Shown here piece by piece: positions 25,195-35,681 of a stretch of 64,000 bases of DNA (its first letter is position 1; the number at the start of each line of letters is the position of its first letter). Where the stretch lies: assembly GCF_003130795.1 (NCBI RefSeq), contig NZ_CP029357.1:608414-672413 (forward strand), in the 5' to 3' direction. The notes beneath the pieces were generated by a model. That model was not told where the DNA came from, made no database searches, and saw only the letters and a program-made list of their open reading frames with translations. Source of the DNA: Azospirillum thermophilum. GTDB lineage: Bacteria > Pseudomonadota > Alphaproteobacteria > Azospirillales > Azospirillaceae. The position numbers and the translations under genes were made by a program.

Positions 25195-26205
25195 TCAGCG
25201 CTTGCCCCGCCGCATCTTGGCGTAGGTGTCGAAGGCGACGGCCAGCACGATGATGACGCCCATCACGATCTGCTGGTAGTAGGGCGAAACGTTCATCATC
25301 ACGAGGCCGTTGAGCAGGACGCCGATCAGCAGCGCGCCGATCACCGTGCCGCCCACCCCGCCGATGCCGCCGAACAGGCTGGTGCCGCCGATGACGACCG
25401 AGGCGATGATGCGCAGCTCGTAGGAGGTGCCGGCGATGGCCTCCGCCGAACCCAGCCGGGCCGACAGCAGGAAACCGGCGAGACCGGCCAGGAAGCCGAC
25501 GATGACGTAGACGGAGACGAGCACCCGGTTGACGTTGATGCCGGACAGGCGCGCCGCCTCCGGATTGCCGCCGACCGCGTAGATCTGGCGGCCGAAGCGG
25601 GTGTAGCGCAGCACGACGTAGCAGGCCGCCGCCACGGCGAACAGCACCAGAACCGGCACCGGGATGCCCAGCACGTCGCCGCGGCCCCACCAGCGGTAGC
25701 CGGCGTCGAAGCCGGCGACCGGCGCGCCGTCGTTCATCACCAGCGTGGCGCCGCGCCAGATGGTCATGCCGCCGAGCGTCACGATGAAGGGCGGCACGCT
25801 GAACAGCGTGATCACCTTGCCGTGGACATAGCCGGTCAGCGTGCCGACGGCGCAGGCGATCAGCAGCGCCAGCAGGAAGCCCATGCCGCCCAGGTTCGGC
25901 ATGCCGATGCCGGTCACCACCCAGGCGCCGACCAGGGCGGCGAAGGCCAGCACGGAGCCGACGGCGAGATCGACGCCGCCGGTCAGGATCACGCAGGTCA
26001 TGCCGACCGCGACGATGCCGTAGATCGACACCTCGGTCAGGATGTTGGTGATGTTGCGCACCGACAGGAACATCGGGCTGTGCAGCGCGAAGCCGGCGCA
26101 CAGCAGGATCAGGAACAGAAGGACGCCGTATTTCTCCAGGAACTGGACGACGTCGAACTTCCGCGGCTGGTTGGGCGGCTCGTTGGAAAGGGCGACGGTG
26201 GTCAT
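25195..26205 (-). CDS. iatP: Inositol ABC transporter permease
   Basis: A 336-residue RbsC-type permease with 8-10 hydrophobic helices, including the conserved MTCVILTGGVDLAVGSVLAF, PPFIVTLGGMTIWRG and GGTSLFGGIGGVGGTVIGAL. The ATG at 26205 follows AAGGAC; an in-frame ATG at 26220 lies 2 nt past the stop of the ATPase gene. Gene order SBP-ATPase-permease within the iol genes identifies it as the inositol importer, by analogy with ibpA-iatA-iatP of Caulobacter. Confidence 0.88.
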   Translation of the reverse strand: MTTVALSNEPPNQPRKFDVVQFLEKYGVLLFLILLCAGFALHSPMFLSVRNITNILTEVSIYGIVAVGMTCVILTGGVDLAVGSVLAFAALVGAWVVTGIGMPNLGGMGFLLALLIACAVGTLTGYVHGKVITLFSVPPFIVTLGGMTIWRGATLVMNDGAPVAGFDAGYRWWGRGDVLGIPVPVLVLFAVAAACYVVLRYTRFGRQIYAVGGNPEAARLSGINVNRVLVSVYVIVGFLAGLAGFLLSARLGSAEAIAGTSYELRIIASVVIGGTSLFGGIGGVGGTVIGALLIGVLLNGLVMMNVSPYYQQIVMGVIIVLAVAFDTYAKMRRGKR

Positions 26206-26221
26206 GGTCTTGTCCTTCATG

Positions 26222-27781
26222 TCAGTGAGCCGCATGGATATGCCGCACCGTGCCGCCGGGGCCGGCGCCCAGCGCCATCAGGCTCATCAGCCGTTCCTCG
26301 GTCGCCTCGTCGGCGTCCAGGCTGCCGGTGATGCGGCCCTCGCGGAAGGTGACGATGCGGTCGGCCACCGCCATCACCTCCGGCAGTTCGGAGGAGATGA
26401 CGATCACCGCGACGCCCGCCCGCGCCATCTCGAACAGCACCTGATGCACCTCGGCCTTGGCGCCGACGTCGATGCCGCGGGTCGGCTCGTCGACGATCAG
26501 CACCTTGGGCTTCAGCGCCATGCAGCGGGCGAGCAGGACCTTCTGCTGGTTGCCGCCCGACAGCGTGCCGATGGCGACCTCGTCGTTCGCCATCTTGATG
26601 CCGAACTTGCGGCGGTAATCCTCGATGAGCTGCCGCTCCGCCTTCTCGTCGACGAAGAACTTCCACTTCGACAGGCGCTTGAGGCTGGGCAGCGACAGGT
26701 TGTGGCGGATGGAATGGGGCAGGAAGCAGCCCTGCTGCTTGCGGTCCTCCGGCACCAGCGCGATGCCGGCGGCGAGGGCGTCGCCGGGCGACTTCAGCGG
26801 CACGGCCTTGCCGTCCACCGCGATCAGCCCGCTGTCGCAGCCGTCGGCCCCGAAGATGATGCGGGCGAGCTCGGTGCGGCCGGCCCCGACCAGACCGGCG
26901 AAGCCGACGATCTCCCCCGCCCGGACCTGCACCGACAGGTCGCGCAGGATGGTGGCGTGCGGCTCGCCGGGCCGGCCGGCGCGCGACACGCCGCGCACCT
27001 CCAGCATGACGTGGTCGCGGGCATAGCGCTCGCGGCGGCGCTGGAACTCGACGTCGCGGCCGACCATCAGGCGCACCATGTCCTCCACGGTGGCGCCCTC
27101 GACCGGCCTCGTCGCGACATAGCGGCCGTCGCGGAAGACGGTGAAGCGGTCGCAGACCGCCGTCACCTCCACCAGCCGGTGCGTCACGTAGATGATCGCG
27201 ATGCCCTTGGCCTTCAGGTCGCGGATGATGGAATGGAGCTTGTCGACCTCCTTGCCCGACAGGGCGGCGGTCGGCTCGTCCATGATGATCAGCCGGGCGT
27301 TCATGGTGAGCGCCTTGGAGATCTCCACCATCTGCTGCTCGGCGACGCTGAGCACCCGCACCGGCGTGCGCGGGTCGAGGCCCAGCCCCAGCTCGTCGAT
27401 CACCTTGCGGGCATCGCGGTACATCCGCCGCCAGTCGATCAGGCCGTTGCCGCGCAACGGCTCGCGGCCGAGATACATGTTCTCGGCGATCGTCATGGCG
27501 GGCAGCAGGTTGAACTCCTGGTAGATCGTGACGATCCCCCGGTTCTGCCGGTCGATCGGCGTCTCGGCGGGCTCCAGCCGCTCGCCGGCGAACAGCAGCT
27601 CGCCGCCGTCGCAGGGCTGGGCGCCCGCCAGGATCTTCAGGAAGGTGGACTTCCCGGCGCCGTTCTCGCCGAGCAGGGCATGGACCTCGCCCGGCTCGAC
27701 CTCCATCCGGACACCGTCGAGCGCGACCACGCCGGGAAACGCCTTGCGGATGTCGGCCGCCCGAAGAATCGCTTGACCCAT
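26222..27781 (-). CDS. iatA: Inositol ABC transporter ATPase (two nucleotide-binding domains)
   Basis: A 519-residue RbsA/MglA-type ATPase with two ABC domains. Domain 1: Walker A GENGAGKST, Walker B LIIMDEPTAAL. Domain 2 (from about residue 260) has a degenerate Walker A (GLVGAGRTEL), signature LSGGNQQKVLLAR and VLIVDEPTRGIDVGAK, as usual for this family. GAGGGAG is placed before the ATG at 27781. It powers the permease 16 bp downstream. Confidence 0.92.
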   Translation of the reverse strand: MGQAILRAADIRKAFPGVVALDGVRMEVEPGEVHALLGENGAGKSTFLKILAGAQPCDGGELLFAGERLEPAETPIDRQNRGIVTIYQEFNLLPAMTIAENMYLGREPLRGNGLIDWRRMYRDARKVIDELGLGLDPRTPVRVLSVAEQQMVEISKALTMNARLIIMDEPTAALSGKEVDKLHSIIRDLKAKGIAIIYVTHRLVEVTAVCDRFTVFRDGRYVATRPVEGATVEDMVRLMVGRDVEFQRRRERYARDHVMLEVRGVSRAGRPGEPHATILRDLSVQVRAGEIVGFAGLVGAGRTELARIIFGADGCDSGLIAVDGKAVPLKSPGDALAAGIALVPEDRKQQGCFLPHSIRHNLSLPSLKRLSKWKFFVDEKAERQLIEDYRRKFGIKMANDEVAIGTLSGGNQQKVLLARCMALKPKVLIVDEPTRGIDVGAKAEVHQVLFEMARAGVAVIVISSELPEVMAVADRIVTFREGRITGSLDADEATEERLMSLMALGAGPGGTVRHIHAAH

Positions 27782-27850
27782 CACCGGCTCCCTCGGATTT
27801 GCTGGATTCTTGAAGAGTCTGAGGCCGGCCCGGCCTCAGTCGGCCTCGGC

Positions 27851-28807
27851 TCAGTTGACCTCGGCGATGCGGTCGGCCTTGTCGAGGTTGTCCCTGGTGA
27901 TCAGCGTCGGCTCGATCGCCAGGCTCTTCAGCTCGGTGCCCTTGCGGATGTGATCGACCAGCGTGTTCAGCGCGGTGCGTATCTGGGTGCTCGGGCTCTG
28001 CTCGACGGTGCCGGCGATCTCGCCCTTGCGCACCTTGTCCAGCGTCTCCGGCAGCGCGTCGAAGCCGATGACCTGCACCTTCGACTTGGCGCCGAGGACG
28101 GAGCGGACCGCCTCCAGCGCGCCCAGCGCCATGTCGTCGTTGGAGGCGACGACGACGTCCGGCGGGTTGGCGGAATTGGCGGTCAGGATGCCCTCGGTGA
28201 CGGTCAGCCCCTCGGCCCGGCGCCAGTTGGCGGTCTGGTCGGCGATGATCTGGTATTTGGCGCCGGCCGCCGTGATGCCGTCGCGGAAGCCCTTGGCGCG
28301 GTCGATGGCCGAGCTGCTGCCCGGCTGGCCGCTGAGATGGACGATGCGCGCGCCGTTGGGGAACAGCGTCTGCACATAGGCCGCCATGGTCCGGCCGCCC
28401 GCCACGTTGTCGGCGCCGACATGGGCGACCGGCCTGGCGGTGCCTTCGACCCGGCGGTCGACGGTGACGACCGGGATCTTCTCCGCCTGCACGTCGTCGA
28501 TGGCCGGGGCCAGCGCCTTGGCGTCGTTGGGGGCGACGATCACGCCCTTGGCGCCCTGGACCACCGCGTTGGCGAGGTCGGCGGACTGCTTGGGCGAGTT
28601 GCTCTGGGCATCGACCACGATCAGGCTGACGTCCAGCTTCTTCGCCTCGTCCTGCAGCGCCCGGTTCATCGCGATGACGAAGGGCTCGGACATGTTCTGG
28701 AAGCTGACGACGATCTTCTCGCCGGCGGCCAGCGCCGTCAGCGAGGTGAGGGCGGTGCCGGCGGCCAGCATGGCACCGAGGGCAAGCGCGAGCGGTTTCC
28801 TGGACAT
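27851..28807 (-). CDS. ibpA: Inositol ABC transporter periplasmic binding protein
   Basis: A 318-residue protein with a clear signal peptide (SRKPLALALGAMLAAGTALT, cleavage near ALAAG). The body is of the ribose-binding type: VVSFQNMSEPFVIAMNRALQ, GVIVAPNDAKALAPAIDDVQ, VVTVDRRVEG, and VVASNDDMALGALEAVR. AGGAGG is at 5-6 nt from the ATG at 28807. It is the binding component of the inositol importer; exact isomer preference is unknown. Confidence 0.9.
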   Translation of the reverse strand: MSRKPLALALGAMLAAGTALTSLTALAAGEKIVVSFQNMSEPFVIAMNRALQDEAKKLDVSLIVVDAQSNSPKQSADLANAVVQGAKGVIVAPNDAKALAPAIDDVQAEKIPVVTVDRRVEGTARPVAHVGADNVAGGRTMAAYVQTLFPNGARIVHLSGQPGSSSAIDRAKGFRDGITAAGAKYQIIADQTANWRRAEGLTVTEGILTANSANPPDVVVASNDDMALGALEAVRSVLGAKSKVQVIGFDALPETLDKVRKGEIAGTVEQSPSTQIRTALNTLVDHIRKGTELKSLAIEPTLITRDNLDKADRIAEVN

Positions 28808-28906
28808 TGTTTCCTCCTGAAGATGGACGTGTCCTGAACGACGTGCCTTATCGGTCTTGGAGGGTCGGGGGCGGCGCCCTTCGCGCGGCACCGCCCCCGC
28901 CGTCGG

Positions 28907-30412
<1,506 letters not shown>

Positions 30413-30430
30413 GTCGGAATCTTTCTGGCT

Positions 30431-31321
30431 TCAGAGCCCGGTCTCGGCCACCAGGGCGCTGAGATGGCGGCGGCCCATGGTGACGTAGGTCAGCGGATGC
30501 GCCTTGGCGGGGTCCTGCTCCGCCTCGATCACCAGCCACCGCCCGGCGTAGCCGACCGTCTTCAGCCCCCGGAGCACGGCCGGGAAATCGACGCAGCCGT
30601 CGCCCGGCACGGTGAAGACGCCGTCGATCACCGCGTCGAGGAAGCTGCTGTCGGACTGCCTGGCCCGCTGGAGGACGTCGGCGCGCACGTCCTTGCAATG
30701 GACATGGTTGATGCGGTGCCCCCACTTGCCGATGACGTCCATCGGGTTGCCGCCGGCGAAGGTCAGGTGGCCGGTGTCGAGCAGGATGCCGACGCTGTCG
30801 CCGGTCATCTCGGCGAAGCGGTCGATCTCGTCCGGCGTCTCGACCACCGTGCCCATGTGGTAGTGGTAGGCGAGCGGCGTGCCCTGCTCGCGCAGGTAAT
30901 CGCCGAAGGCCGTCATGCGGCGGCCGAACTCGGCCCACTGCGAGGGGGCGAGCGTCGGCCGCTTCGACAGCGGCACGCCGCGCGAGCCGTGGATGCAGCC
31001 CGTCGTCTCCGCCACCACCATGACGGAGCAGCCCATCGCCTTCAGCAGGCGAAGGTGCGGCTGCACGGCGGCGATCTCCTCCTCCACCGTGCGCTCCAGC
31101 AGGCCGGCGCTGTACCAGCCGGAGACGAGGGCGAGGCCGTGGCGCTCCAGGATCGGGCGCAGCGCGTCGGGGTCGCGCGGAAATTTGTTGCCGAGCTCGA
31201 AGCCGTCGAAGCCGGCGGCCTTGCCTTCGGCGAGGCACACCTCCAGCGGCGTCTCCCCGCCCAGTTCGGGCATGTCGTCGTTGCTCCAGGCGATCGGGTT
31301 GACGCCGAGACGAACGGTCAT
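30431..31321 (-). CDS. iolE: Inosose dehydratase (2-keto-myo-inositol dehydratase)
   Basis: A 296-residue xylose-isomerase-like TIM barrel: LGVNPIAWSNDDMPELGGET at the N-terminus, GWYSAGLLERTVEEEI, GTPLAYHYHMGTVVETPDEI, VGILLDTGHLTFAGGNPMDV and HCKDVRADVLQRARQSDSSF, which are IolE signatures including metal-binding Glu, Asp and His. It dehydrates scyllo-inosose to the trihydroxycyclohexanedione used by IolD. It starts 88 bp after iolD and is followed by mmsA at 18 bp. Confidence 0.95.
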   Translation of the reverse strand: MTVRLGVNPIAWSNDDMPELGGETPLEVCLAEGKAAGFDGFELGNKFPRDPDALRPILERHGLALVSGWYSAGLLERTVEEEIAAVQPHLRLLKAMGCSVMVVAETTGCIHGSRGVPLSKRPTLAPSQWAEFGRRMTAFGDYLREQGTPLAYHYHMGTVVETPDEIDRFAEMTGDSVGILLDTGHLTFAGGNPMDVIGKWGHRINHVHCKDVRADVLQRARQSDSSFLDAVIDGVFTVPGDGCVDFPAVLRGLKTVGYAGRWLVIEAEQDPAKAHPLTYVTMGRRHLSALVAETGL

Positions 31322-31409
31322 GATCGGTAAGCTCCCACAGGAATGAGACGGTCCGCGGCAAGCCCCGCGGAGGGCGATGGGACGGGCGGAAGGGACGGAG
31401 GCCGGGCGA

Positions 31410-33257
31410 TCAGCGGCGCTGGCGGGCCTTGGCGGCGACGTACCGTTCCCGCGCGGCCGCGACCTCGGGCCGGCCGGAGGTCTCGGGCACCGGCACGTCC
31501 CACCAGGCGCCGCCCTCCTTGGTGGAGGGCAGCGGATCGGTGTCGATGACGATGGCGTAGGTGTGGGGGGAGGCCTTGGCGCGCTCCAGCGCCGCCGCCA
31601 GCGCCGCCACGCCCGACACCTTTTCGGTCTCGGCGCCCAGTGCGCGGAGATGGGCGGCGAAATCGACCTGGGGCAGCTCCTCCACCTCGCGGTGGGCGTC
31701 GCGCAGCAGGTTGTTGAAGGGGGCGCCGCCGCAGGCGTTCTGCAGCCGGTTGATGCAGCCGAAGCCGCGGTTGTCGAGCAGAACGACGATCAGCTTGCGC
31801 TTCATCATCACCGAGACGGCGAGCTCGGAGTTCAGCATCAGGTAGCTGCCGTCGCCGACCATGACGAAGACCTCGCGGTCGGGCTGCGCGATCTTCACGC
31901 CGAGGCCGCCGGCGATCTCGTACCCCATGCAGGAGAAGCCGTATTCCAGGTGATAGCCGCCGGGGCGCGCGGTGCGCCACAGCTTGTGCAGCTCGCCGGG
32001 CAGGCCGCCGGCGGCGCAGACGACGATGCCGTCCTCGCCGGCCGCCCGGTTGACCGCACCCAGCACCTGGGCGTCGGTCGGCAGGTCGAGCCCGGCATCG
32101 GCCGTCGCGGCATCGACCACGCGGTTCCACTGGCCCGTCCGCTCCACGGCGACGGCCTGCCATCCGGTGGGCGAGCGCCAGTCGCCGAGCGCGGCGCCGA
32201 GTGCGTCAAGGCCGCGGGCGGCATCGGCGACCAGCGGCAGGGCGTTGCCCTTGGCCGCGTCGAAGGCGGCGACGTTGAGGCCGACGAGGCGGGCCTGCGG
32301 GTTGCCGAACACGGTCCAGGAGGCGGTGGTGAAGTCGGCGAGCCGGGTGCCGACCGCCAGCACCAGGTCGGCCTCGGCCGCCAGCGCATTGGCGGCGGAC
32401 GAGCCGGTGACGCCGATCGAGCCGACGTTGCACGGATGGTCCCAGGCCAGCGCCCCCTTGCCGGCCTGCGTCTCGGCGACCGGGATGCCGTGCCGTTCGG
32501 CGAAGGCGGCGAGGTCGGCGCAGGCGCCGCTGTAATGGACGCCGCCGCCGGCGACGATCAGCGGCTTTCCGGCCCGGCGCAGCGCCTCGGCCACCGCCGC
32601 GAGATCCTCGCGGTCGGGCTCCGGCCGGCGGACCCGGCGCAGGGTCGGCTCGAAGAAGGACAGCGGGAAGTCGTGGGCCTCGGCCTGCACGTCCTGCGGC
32701 AGGCACAGCGTCACCGGGCCGCAGTCGGCCGGGTCGGTCAGCACCTGCAGGGCGCGGCGCAGGCTGGGCATCAGCTGCTCGGGCCGGGTGATGCGGTCCC
32801 AGAAGCGGGAGACCGGCCGGAAGCAGTCGTTGGCCGAGACGGTGGGGTCGTAGAAATCCTCGACCTGCTGCAGCACCGGATCCGGCGCGCGGGTGGCGAA
32901 GGTGTCGCCGGGCAGGAACAGCACCGGCAACCGGTTGACATGGGCGAGCGCCGCGGCGGTCACCATGTTGACGGCCCCCGGCCCGACCGAGGTGGTGCAG
33001 GCCATCATCCGCCGCCGCCCCTGCGCCTTGGCATAGGCAATGGCGGCGTGCGCCATGCCCTGCTCGTTGTGCGCGCGGTAGGTCGGCAGCGTGTCGCGGG
33101 CGGCGTAGAGCGCCTCGCCCAGCCCCGCCACGTTGCCGTGGCCGAAGATCGCCCAGACCCCGGCGAAGAGCGGCACCTGCCGTCCGTCCTGTTCCACGAG
33201 CTGGGCGCTGAGATACCGGACCACTGCCTGGGCCACGGTAAGGCGCACGGTCGCCAT
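31410..33257 (-). CDS. iolD: 3D-(3,5/4)-trihydroxycyclohexane-1,2-dione hydrolase
   Basis: A 615-residue thiamine-diphosphate enzyme. The N-terminal Pyr domain has the activating Glu in HNEQGMAHAAIAYAKAQ; the C-terminal PP domain carries GDGSYLMLNSELAVSVMMKR and IVVLLDNRGFGCINRLQNAC. IolD opens the ring to 5-deoxy-D-glucuronate. GGGAG precedes the ATG at 33257. Upstream, a 198-bp gap to iolC holds an IolR-type palindrome at 33361. Confidence 0.95.
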   Translation of the reverse strand: MATVRLTVAQAVVRYLSAQLVEQDGRQVPLFAGVWAIFGHGNVAGLGEALYAARDTLPTYRAHNEQGMAHAAIAYAKAQGRRRMMACTTSVGPGAVNMVTAAALAHVNRLPVLFLPGDTFATRAPDPVLQQVEDFYDPTVSANDCFRPVSRFWDRITRPEQLMPSLRRALQVLTDPADCGPVTLCLPQDVQAEAHDFPLSFFEPTLRRVRRPEPDREDLAAVAEALRRAGKPLIVAGGGVHYSGACADLAAFAERHGIPVAETQAGKGALAWDHPCNVGSIGVTGSSAANALAAEADLVLAVGTRLADFTTASWTVFGNPQARLVGLNVAAFDAAKGNALPLVADAARGLDALGAALGDWRSPTGWQAVAVERTGQWNRVVDAATADAGLDLPTDAQVLGAVNRAAGEDGIVVCAAGGLPGELHKLWRTARPGGYHLEYGFSCMGYEIAGGLGVKIAQPDREVFVMVGDGSYLMLNSELAVSVMMKRKLIVVLLDNRGFGCINRLQNACGGAPFNNLLRDAHREVEELPQVDFAAHLRALGAETEKVSGVAALAAALERAKASPHTYAIVIDTDPLPSTKEGGAWWDVPVPETSGRPEVAAARERYVAAKARQRR

Positions 33258-33360
33258 GGTCGACACTCCCTGGTTGGGGCCGGCGGCCCCGCGTTCCTCC
33301 GGAATGGCCGGGAGAGGATCCCGGCCGACGGTATGTTTCTTCCGTCTTTCTTTACGACGT

Positions 33361-33374
33361 AGAATATTCGTTCT
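33361..33374. promoter_or_regulatory. IolR-type palindrome upstream of iolD
   Basis: Perfect palindromic ends AGAA-TATTCG-TTCT (TAGAA...TTCTA), 104 bp before the iolD start in an AT-richer patch. Confidence 0.55.
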
Positions 33375-33455
33375 AGACGGGGCTGTAAAGGACTTGTTGA
33401 GGCACAAACGGATGATCCGGACGCCCCATGATCGGCGAAGGATCGTCCCGCCGGT

Positions 33456-35381
33456 TCAGGCCGCCGCGCGCTTGGCCGCCGCCCTCTGCTCGTCCCAGAA
33501 GGCGATCATCCGGCCATAGGCGGCGGCCATCTCCGCCACCGCGCCGTCGTCGTCGATGCGGCCGGCGAGCCAGAGGTCCGCCGCGCCGCCGAACAGGGTG
33601 CGGCCGATGGCGAAGCCCTTGCAGACCGGCTGCCGGGCCGCCAGCGCGAGCCCGGCCTTCAGCGTGTCCTCCGGCGCGTCGAGGCCGAGGATGAGGACGC
33701 CGTGGCACAGCGGGTCGCGCTCCGCGATGACGGTGGAAATCCTGTTCCATGCCGCCTGGCTGTCCGGCGCCGGCAGCTTCCACCAGTCCGGCTTGACGCC
33801 GAGGTCGTAGAAGCGGGCGAGCGCGCGGGCCACCGTGTCTTCGCCGGCCTCGGATCCCTTGGGGGGGATGATCTCCAGCAAAAGCTCATGGCCGGTGGCG
33901 CGGGTGGCGGCGAACAGCGTCAGCACCTGACGCTCCTGCTCGTCGCGCAGCGCCGGCTCGTCGTCCGGGTGGTAGAAGACGAGGCATTTCACGACATGCT
34001 CCGCCGGCCATTCGCGCAGGATGACCGCCGGGTCCAGCCCGCCCTCGAAGCGCAGGGGGCGCGAGCCGGGGCTCTCGATCGGCCGGCCGATCCAGGCGCC
34101 GGCGCCGGTCAGCTCCTCCAGCGCATCCTGGCCGTGGATGCCGTCCAGCAGCATGCCGAAGCCGTCGCGGCCGGCGCAGGCCCGGCGCGCCGCCGCCAGC
34201 GCCAGCCGCTTGAAGGCGGCGATGCGCTCCGGCCCGGCGCCGTGGCGCTCGGCCATCGCCTCGAGCTGGGCGCGGTGGTCGACGGCGAAGGCCAGCACCT
34301 CCTGCCACGCGCGGCGCCGGGTGGTTGCCCAGTGGATGTGCGACAGCTCGGCGTCCTCGCGCAGGCGCGGCGTCGGGCTGCCGTGGGCCAGGAAGTGGGT
34401 CAACTCGGTCCAGGTCGGGATGGCCGGGGCACAGCCGTGGCGCGACACCGCGAAGGCGCCGCAGGCGTTGGCGTAGGCGCAGCAGTCCTCCAGCGGGCGG
34501 TCGCGCAGCCAGCCGCGCAGGAAGCCCGACATGAAGGCGTCGCCCGCCCCCAGCACATTGTAGACCTCGACCGGGAAGCCGGGGCCGCGGATGCCGAGAT
34601 CCAGGCTGTCCGGCACGTCGCCGGGGAAGACGACGCAGCCCATGGGACCGCGCTTGCACACCAGCGTGGCGCGCGTCAGTTCGCGCACCCGGCGCAGCGC
34701 CGCGACGGTGTCGGTGGTGCCGCCGGCGATGTGGAATTCCTCCTCCGTGCCGACGACCAGGTCGCAGGAGGGCAGGATGGTCTGCAGATGGGCTGTCACG
34801 CCGCGGTCGGCGACGAAACGCTCCTCGCCCAGCCCGTGGCCGGTCAGCTTCCACAGGACCGGGCGGTAGTCGATGTCGAACACCACCTTGGTCCCCGCCA
34901 TCCGCGCCAGCCGCATCGCCTTGCGCATGGCGGCGTCGGTGGTGGGGGTGGAGAAGTGGGTGCCGCTGACCACGATGGCGCGGGCGGAGGCGATGAAGCC
35001 GTCCGAGACGTCGGCCTCGCAGATCGCCATATCCGCGCAGTTCTCCCGGTAGAAGATCAGCGGGAAGGTCTTGCGGTCGCGGATCCCCAGGATGACCAGC
35101 GCGGTCAGCCGGTCCGGATCGGTGATGACGTGGCTGGTGTCGACGCCCTCGCGCGCGAGCTGTTCGCGGATGAAGCGGCCCATGTGCTCGTCGCCCACCC
35201 GCGTCAGCAGGGCCGAGCGCAGGCCGAGCCGGGCCGTGCCGACGGAGATGTTGGTCGGGCAGCCGCCGACATATTTGGCGAAGCTCTGCACGTCCTCCAG
35301 CCGGCCGCCGACCTGTTCGCCGTAGATGTCGACGGAGGAGCGGCCGATGGAGATGACGTCGAGAGACCGTTCGGTTGGCAT
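33456..35381 (-). CDS. iolC: Bifunctional 5-dehydro-2-deoxygluconokinase / DUF2090 aldolase
   Basis: A 641-residue fusion. Residues 1 to about 330 are a PfkB sugar kinase (ISIGRSSVDIYGEQVGGRLE, GGCPTNISVGTARLGL, and the catalytic loop NVLGAGDAFMSGFLRGWL). The rest is a DUF2090 TIM-barrel domain (AFAVDHRAQLEAMAERHGAG, GMLLDGIHGQDALEEL, VCKGFAIGRTLFGGAADLW), which replaces the separate IolJ aldolase. The enzyme phosphorylates 2-deoxy-5-keto-gluconate and splits it to dihydroxyacetone phosphate and malonate semialdehyde. The fusion is common in alphaproteobacteria. GGAG lies before the ATG at 35381. It is the first gene of the leftward iol run. Confidence 0.95.
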   Translation of the reverse strand: MPTERSLDVISIGRSSVDIYGEQVGGRLEDVQSFAKYVGGCPTNISVGTARLGLRSALLTRVGDEHMGRFIREQLAREGVDTSHVITDPDRLTALVILGIRDRKTFPLIFYRENCADMAICEADVSDGFIASARAIVVSGTHFSTPTTDAAMRKAMRLARMAGTKVVFDIDYRPVLWKLTGHGLGEERFVADRGVTAHLQTILPSCDLVVGTEEEFHIAGGTTDTVAALRRVRELTRATLVCKRGPMGCVVFPGDVPDSLDLGIRGPGFPVEVYNVLGAGDAFMSGFLRGWLRDRPLEDCCAYANACGAFAVSRHGCAPAIPTWTELTHFLAHGSPTPRLREDAELSHIHWATTRRRAWQEVLAFAVDHRAQLEAMAERHGAGPERIAAFKRLALAAARRACAGRDGFGMLLDGIHGQDALEELTGAGAWIGRPIESPGSRPLRFEGGLDPAVILREWPAEHVVKCLVFYHPDDEPALRDEQERQVLTLFAATRATGHELLLEIIPPKGSEAGEDTVARALARFYDLGVKPDWWKLPAPDSQAAWNRISTVIAERDPLCHGVLILGLDAPEDTLKAGLALAARQPVCKGFAIGRTLFGGAADLWLAGRIDDDGAVAEMAAAYGRMIAFWDEQRAAAKRAAA

Positions 35382-35522
35382 GATGAAGCTCCGCTGCAAT
35401 CGGGCACCGGACGGACGGCGGTCGAGCGGAACCGTTCGCCGATCCTGCCCCGTCAGGGCGGACCGGCCGTTTCCCTCCCATCGTTCCGGTTTCTTTTTCG
35501 GGGCCTTCCGTTCGAAGGCGGT

Positions 35523-35556
35523 GGAACGTCTTGTTCATTATAGAACATACGTTTCC
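35523..35556. promoter_or_regulatory. Large imperfect palindrome upstream of iolC
   Basis: GGAACGT-CT-TGTTC-ATTATA-GAACA-T-ACGTTTCC: nested inverted repeats TGTTC/GAACA and GGAACGT/ACGTTTCC centred near 35539. It is followed 16 bp later by the exact GGAA-N6-TTCC site, so the two may form one regulatory array for iolC. Confidence 0.5.
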
Positions 35557-35571
35557 TTCCGCCGTCAACAA

Positions 35572-35585
35572 GGAATTTCCGTTCC
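35572..35585. promoter_or_regulatory. IolR-type palindrome upstream of iolC
   Basis: GGAA-TTTCCG-TTCC, an exact GGAA-N6-TTCC match, in the 300-bp gap between iolC and the formate dehydrogenase gene. Confidence 0.6.
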
Positions 35586-35681
35586 ACGAACAGAGTGCGA
35601 GGCCGATGGGTTGCCGCGGAGGCAGTGGCCACGCCCTCATCGATGCGGCCGGCCGACAAGGGGTGCCGGGGGCGGGCCTGT

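Noticed and set aside
33456..35381. Frameshift or gene merger creating the long IolC protein
   Set aside because: The PfkB plus DUF2090 fusion is a known architecture of alphaproteobacterial IolC, so it is normal.
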